32,330 nucleotides of DNA from DATLYH01 sp035575035 (GTDB taxonomy: Bacteria > Planctomycetota > Planctomycetia > Gemmatales > Gemmataceae). Where the stretch lies: the NCBI GenBank assembly GCA_035575035.1, contig DATLYH010000317.1, positions 1 through 32,330 of the forward strand, in the 5' to 3' direction. The notes beneath the pieces are model-generated. The model saw nothing but the letters and a program-made list of their open reading frames with translations. It was not told the DNA's origin and ran no database searches. The position numbers and the translations under genes are program-made. Shown one piece after another: positions 29,355 to 32,330 of this stretch (position 1 is the first letter of the stretch; every line of letters starts with the position of its first letter).

Positions 29355-30122
29355 GTGCGAGACCAGGACTATGCCGAGCTGGCGGAGCTAGCCGGTAGTT
29401 TCATCCATGAAATCAAGAACCACCTGAGCACCCTCGGGCTCAACTTGCAGCTGCTGGCGGAGGACTTCCAGGATCCGCAGTCGCAGCGCGAACGCCGGGC
29501 CCTGGAGCGCGTCCAGCGGCTGCAAGGGGAGTGCCAGCGCCTGGTGGATGTCTCCAACGATTTCCTCCGCTTCGCCCGCGTCAAGGACCTCGACTGCAAG
29601 CCGGCTGCCCTGGGCGGCGTCGTCGAGGAGTTGGTTGATTTCTTCAGTCCGACCGCCCGTCAGCACCACGTTGAGATCAAGTGTTACGTGCCGCCCAACC
29701 TCCCCCTCGTACCGCTGGACCGCGAGATGTTCAAGCAGGCGCTGCTGAACCTGCTGCTCAACGCTCAGCAGGCGATGCCTCAGGGAGGCGAGGTGACGTT
29801 GCAGGCCGCCTGCGAGCAGTCTGACGCCGGCCCCGCAAGGGTGGTGCTCCACGTGATCGACACCGGCAAGGGGATGCCGCCGGAGGTCGCCGCCAAGGCT
29901 TTCCGGCCGTTCTATTCCACGCGGCCGGGCGGGACCGGGCTGGGACTGGCGACGGCCCGCAAGATCATCGAGGCCCACGGCGGCACGATCGATTTGCAGA
30001 GCGAGGTGGGCCGGGGCACCAAGTTCACCATCCGCCTGCCGGTCGTCGCCGAGTGCCCGCCGGCAAAAGCCGATTCGGCCACTAACGACATGACGAGCGG
30101 CCGGTGTCAACCGACTAGTTGA
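29355..30122 (+). CDS. Orphan soluble histidine kinase (HisKA plus HATPase_c)
   Basis: A 255-residue kinase that starts at a GTG (29355), 81 bases after pnp. It has no membrane segment and no input domain. The dimerisation/H-box is AGSFIHEIKNHLSTLGL with H18 as the phospho-acceptor. The N box is NLLLNAQQAM (around 133-142), G1 is DTGKGM, and G2 is GGTGLGLATARKIIEAHGG. No response regulator lies next to it. The last dozen residues (NDMTSGRCQPTS) are encoded by the first unit of the repeat array at 30087-30234, so the C-terminus was probably altered by the repeat. It may sense through a partner protein; the signal is unknown. Confidence 0.87.
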   Translation: MRDQDYAELAELAGSFIHEIKNHLSTLGLNLQLLAEDFQDPQSQRERRALERVQRLQGECQRLVDVSNDFLRFARVKDLDCKPAALGGVVEELVDFFSPTARQHHVEIKCYVPPNLPLVPLDREMFKQALLNLLLNAQQAMPQGGEVTLQAACEQSDAGPARVVLHVIDTGKGMPPEVAAKAFRPFYSTRPGGTGLGLATARKIIEAHGGTIDLQSEVGRGTKFTIRLPVVAECPPAKADSATNDMTSGRCQPTS

Positions 30123-30234
30123 CATGGCGAGCGGCCGGTGTCAACCGGCTGGTGGCGGCGAGCGGCCGGTGTCAACCGACCGGTGGCGGCGAGCGGCCGG
30201 TTGGCAACCGGGGGGCTAACGCCCCCCGCTCGCC
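30087..30234. repeat. Four-unit repeat array ending in a 47-bp hairpin
   Basis: Units containing GCGAGCGGCCGGTGTCAACC begin near 30087, 30121 and 30154, with a diverged fourth near 30188. The fourth folds strongly: GGCGAGCGG (30188-30196) pairs with CCGCTCGCC (30226-30234), enclosing CCGGTT/AACCGG and GGGGGGC/GCCCCCC sub-hairpins. The first unit overlaps the 3' end of the kinase gene. The hairpin may stop or protect transcripts before the aminotransferase gene. Confidence 0.82.
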
Positions 30235-30278
30235 AAGAAGGTAGCGCTGCCAACGGCAAAAAGGCGAGCGAAACAGTC

Positions 30279-31142
30279 ATGCACGCGCTGGCGAACCTGA
30301 ACGGCGAGCTTATGCCGCTGAGTGAGGCCAAGGTCTCCGTCCTGGACCGCGGCTTTTTGTTCGGCGACGCGGTCTACGAGGTGCTTCGTGTCTACCAGGG
30401 CAGGCCATGGCTGGTGGACGAGCACTTCCGCCGGTTGGGCCGCAGTCTGGAGGCGATTCGTCTTGGCAGCATCGACCTCGACCGGTTGCGCCGCCGCATG
30501 CTCGAAACCATCGCTGCCGGCTCGTTCAGCGAGGCGACGGTCTACATCCAGATCACGCGCGGTGCCGCTCCGCGATCCCACCCGTTCCCCGAAGAAGTGG
30601 CGCCGCTGGAGTTGCTCTGGGTACAGGAGTTCAACGACCCCTACCGCGAGGCGCGCCGCACTGGGGTGGCCGTGCTGCTGCAACCGGACGTGCGCTGGGA
30701 CCGTTGCGACATCAAATCGACCAATCTGCTCGGCAACGTGCTGGCAATGCAGGCCGCCAAGGAAGCCGGCTGCCTGGAGGCACTGTTCTACCTGCCCGAC
30801 GGCACCCTGACCGAGGGAACGCACACCAGCTTTTTCGGTGTGTTGCACGGCACCGTCCTGACGGCGCCGGCCAGCAATGCCATCCTGCCCGGTATCACGC
30901 GCCGGCTGATCCTCGACCTGACCAGGCGAGCCGGCATCCCGGTGCGCGAGCAGGTCCTGCGGCGGGAGGACCTGCCCGAGGTGAGCGAGCTGTTCCTAAC
31001 CGGGACAACTTCGGAGGTGCTGCCGGTGGTCCGGGTGGATGGCCGAGCCATCGCCGACGGCCGACCCGGCCCGATCACGCGGCGGCTGCAAGAGGCCTAT
31101 CAGGAAGCCGTGCGCGAATTCCTCGCCGCGCCGGGGCCATGA
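30279..31142 (+). CDS. dat: Class IV aminotransferase, D-amino-acid transaminase type
   Basis: A 287-residue PLP enzyme starting at the ATG at 30279; the frame is open upstream only through the repeat array. K146 (DIKSTNLLGNVLA) is the PLP lysine and E179 (LTEGTHTSFF) the residue contacting the pyridine nitrogen. The segment QITRGAAPRSHPFP carries R99 and H101, which in D-alanine transaminase hold the substrate carboxylate; branched-chain aminotransferases and aminodeoxychorismate lyases lack this pair. TGTTSEVLPVVRVDGRAIADG near the C-terminus is standard. It would interconvert D-alanine and D-glutamate for peptidoglycan. Length matches the family. Confidence 0.85.
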   Translation: MHALANLNGELMPLSEAKVSVLDRGFLFGDAVYEVLRVYQGRPWLVDEHFRRLGRSLEAIRLGSIDLDRLRRRMLETIAAGSFSEATVYIQITRGAAPRSHPFPEEVAPLELLWVQEFNDPYREARRTGVAVLLQPDVRWDRCDIKSTNLLGNVLAMQAAKEAGCLEALFYLPDGTLTEGTHTSFFGVLHGTVLTAPASNAILPGITRRLILDLTRRAGIPVREQVLRREDLPEVSELFLTGTTSEVLPVVRVDGRAIADGRPGPITRRLQEAYQEAVREFLAAPGP

Positions 31143-31179
31143 GGCCGGCTCCGCCTTGCCGCTCGCGGCTTAGCGTTAA

Positions 31180-32022
31180 TCAAAGGTCATCAAACAGGGA
31201 ACGCTGGGCCGGGGCCGGCTCCGGGACGGCGGGCGGGGCCACCAGGGACAGTTCAGGAGCAAGCCGGACCAGCAGCTCGCGCAGGCGCTGGGCGTTGGCC
31301 GCTGCCCGGCCCCGATGGCAGTTGTTGAACAGCAGCAGTGCCTCCTCCGTCCGCCCGGCCGCGCCGCGCAGCGGCCCAATCCACTCCATCAATTCCTCGT
31401 CGCTGTAGTTGTAATCGTAGCGCTCCTTGTCGGAGCGGTACCAGTTGGCCGCGCTGCGCGAGTGCCAGCGGACATAGACGCGCGGCCCCGATTGCACCAG
31501 GCCGCGCGGATAGAGTGCTGACAGGTCGGGCACGTCCACCGCCACCAGGTCCAGGCCGCGCTCCCCGAGCCAGGGCGGCACATCCGGCCGGGACCAGGAG
31601 CGATGGCGGAACTCGATTGCCAGGCGGTAGCCGGCCAGCTCGCCCGCCAGGGAGTCGAGCCAGGCCAGGTTCCGGCGGTCATGGTGCTGGGCTTGCGGCA
31701 GCTGGCAGAGCAGTCCTAGCAGCCGGCCGTGCCGTCGCAGCTCTTCGACCGCCTGCCGGAAGCCGGGCAGGTCGCGTCGATCGTGGTCATGGCTGATCGT
31801 CCGCGGCAGCTTGACCACGAATTGAAAGCCCTCCGGGGTCTGCTCGGCCAGCCGGGCGAGCATCGCCGCCGTGGGCGGGCGGTAGAAGGTAAAGTTCAGC
31901 TCGACTAAAGGGAAGTGACGGCAGTAGTAGGCCAGCATCCCCGGCGGACGGGTGCCCGCCGGGTAGAACGCCCCAACCCAGTCCGGGTAGGAATACCCAG
32001 AGGTGCCGATCCAGACCCGCAT
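31180..32022 (-). CDS. DUF72 (YecE-like) protein
   Basis: A 280-residue TIM-barrel-type protein of unknown function. The start MRVWIGTSGYSYPDWVGAFY, the 'VELNFTFYRPP' segment, 'FQFVVKLPRTISHD', 'LAIEFRHRSWSR' and 'YVRWHSRSAANWYRSDKERYDY...LLFNNCHRGRAAANA' are all hallmarks of DUF72. The conserved N-N-C-H near residue 234 resembles a metal- or substrate-binding site, as has been noted for the family. It converges with the aminotransferase gene, whose stop is 37 bases away. Confidence 0.88.
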   Translation of the reverse strand: MRVWIGTSGYSYPDWVGAFYPAGTRPPGMLAYYCRHFPLVELNFTFYRPPTAAMLARLAEQTPEGFQFVVKLPRTISHDHDRRDLPGFRQAVEELRRHGRLLGLLCQLPQAQHHDRRNLAWLDSLAGELAGYRLAIEFRHRSWSRPDVPPWLGERGLDLVAVDVPDLSALYPRGLVQSGPRVYVRWHSRSAANWYRSDKERYDYNYSDEELMEWIGPLRGAAGRTEEALLLFNNCHRGRAAANAQRLRELLVRLAPELSLVAPPAVPEPAPAQRSLFDDL

Positions 32023-32171
32023 TCAGACATTGTAATATGGGAACGTTTTATCCCGAAAGGGTGTGGCCGCCTGCGGCCCCTGCTAAACGCCCAGCAGGCT
32101 CATCTGTAACAAGGATACCTGGCAGTCATGCGCCGCTGAGCAGACGGTCGCAGGTATTCCGGACCCGCTGC

Positions 32172-32330
32172 TTAGAGAACCAGGCGTGGGATGGCTTCGG
32201 TTCCGGGGCGTTCCTCGGGTGGGTTGTACTGGGTGGCCCAGGTCATGACGCGGCGGGTGATCTCCGCGGCCTGGCGGCTCTGGACCGGCGGCAGCGGCTC
32301 GCCCAGGGCCAACCCCAGGTCAACCCCCAG
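32172..32330 (-). CDS. Unidentified protein, C-terminal 52 residues only
   Basis: The open frame enters at the window edge and ends at a TAA (32172-32174). The visible part begins LGVDLGLALGEPLPPVQSRQ, includes ITRRVMTWATQYN, and ends in ERPGTEAIPRLVL. It has no stop over its 52 codons and a codon use like its neighbours, but I recognise no family. Two small inverted repeats (GGCCGC/GCGGCC and CCTGCT/AGCAGG) lie downstream around 32066-32100. Confidence 0.5.
   Translation of the reverse strand: MGVDLGLALGEPLPPVQSRQAAEITRRVMTWATQYNPPEERPGTEAIPRLVL

Overview
The window is GC-rich chromosomal DNA that most resembles a member of the Planctomycetota, probably of the Gemmataceae/Isosphaeraceae type. 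The evidence is the gene content: a secreted sulfatase, a secreted PQQ-type beta-propeller protein, a secreted toroid (prenyltransferase-repeat) protein with HEAT repeats, a surface subtilase whose N-terminus carries the 'LEERTLF' motif typical of planctomycete giant secreted proteins, and an FHA protein fused to an Hsp70-like domain. This assignment is inference from recognised families; no rRNA gene or other definitive taxonomic marker is present.

Layout. 1-157: start of a minus-strand NYN-domain gene cut by the window edge. 436-5398: minus-strand genes for an Hsp70-like/FHA protein, a frameshifted retropepsin-like protein with its small partner, a decayed Phd-type antitoxin, a MotA/TolQ/ExbB-type channel protein and a sulfatase. 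5632-6900: a plus-strand PQQ beta-propeller protein. 7035-14198: minus-strand toroid/HEAT protein, subtilase with cohesin-like and dockerin-like modules, and a radical SAM enzyme. 14320-16179: an AAA ATPase plus DUF4276 (TOPRIM-like) pair that looks like a two-gene defence module. 16367-17719: glycerate 2-kinase. 17720-18515: a gene-free stretch ending in two strong terminator hairpins. 18516-20712: a 44-residue exported peptide, a TPR protein and an HtrA protease. 20724-21631: a second small-protein/retropepsin pair and a 66-residue ORF. 21641-25724: a complete sugar-type ABC importer (binding lipoprotein, permease, double ATPase). 25725-26687: repeat array and rpsO promoter. 26688-31142: rpsO, pnp, an orphan histidine kinase and a D-amino-acid-type aminotransferase. 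31180-32022: DUF72. 32172-32330: C-terminus of an unidentified gene.

The most unusual feature is the activity of short palindromic elements, including inside genes. A 66-bp element sits in frame in the ABC importer ATPase immediately before the first Walker B motif, flanked by a perfect 9-bp direct repeat, so 25 codons were added without breaking the gene. A different 95-bp element lies in frame in the radical SAM gene and belongs to the same family as the long array upstream of rpsO. A third, 24-bp sequence lies inside the linker of the toroid protein and is identical to an intergenic copy at 18076-18099. Further repeats lie between the sulfatase and PQQ genes, between the kinase and aminotransferase genes, and between the importer's binding-protein and permease genes (a 31-bp perfect hairpin). 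Together they suggest a genome in which palindromic mobile elements supply both intergenic RNA structure and new protein segments.

Functional themes are envelope and extracellular work (sulfatase, beta-propeller, subtilase, HtrA, TolQ-like channel), sugar uptake and C3 metabolism, RNA turnover and translation (rpsO-pnp), and a possible antiviral ATPase/TOPRIM pair.
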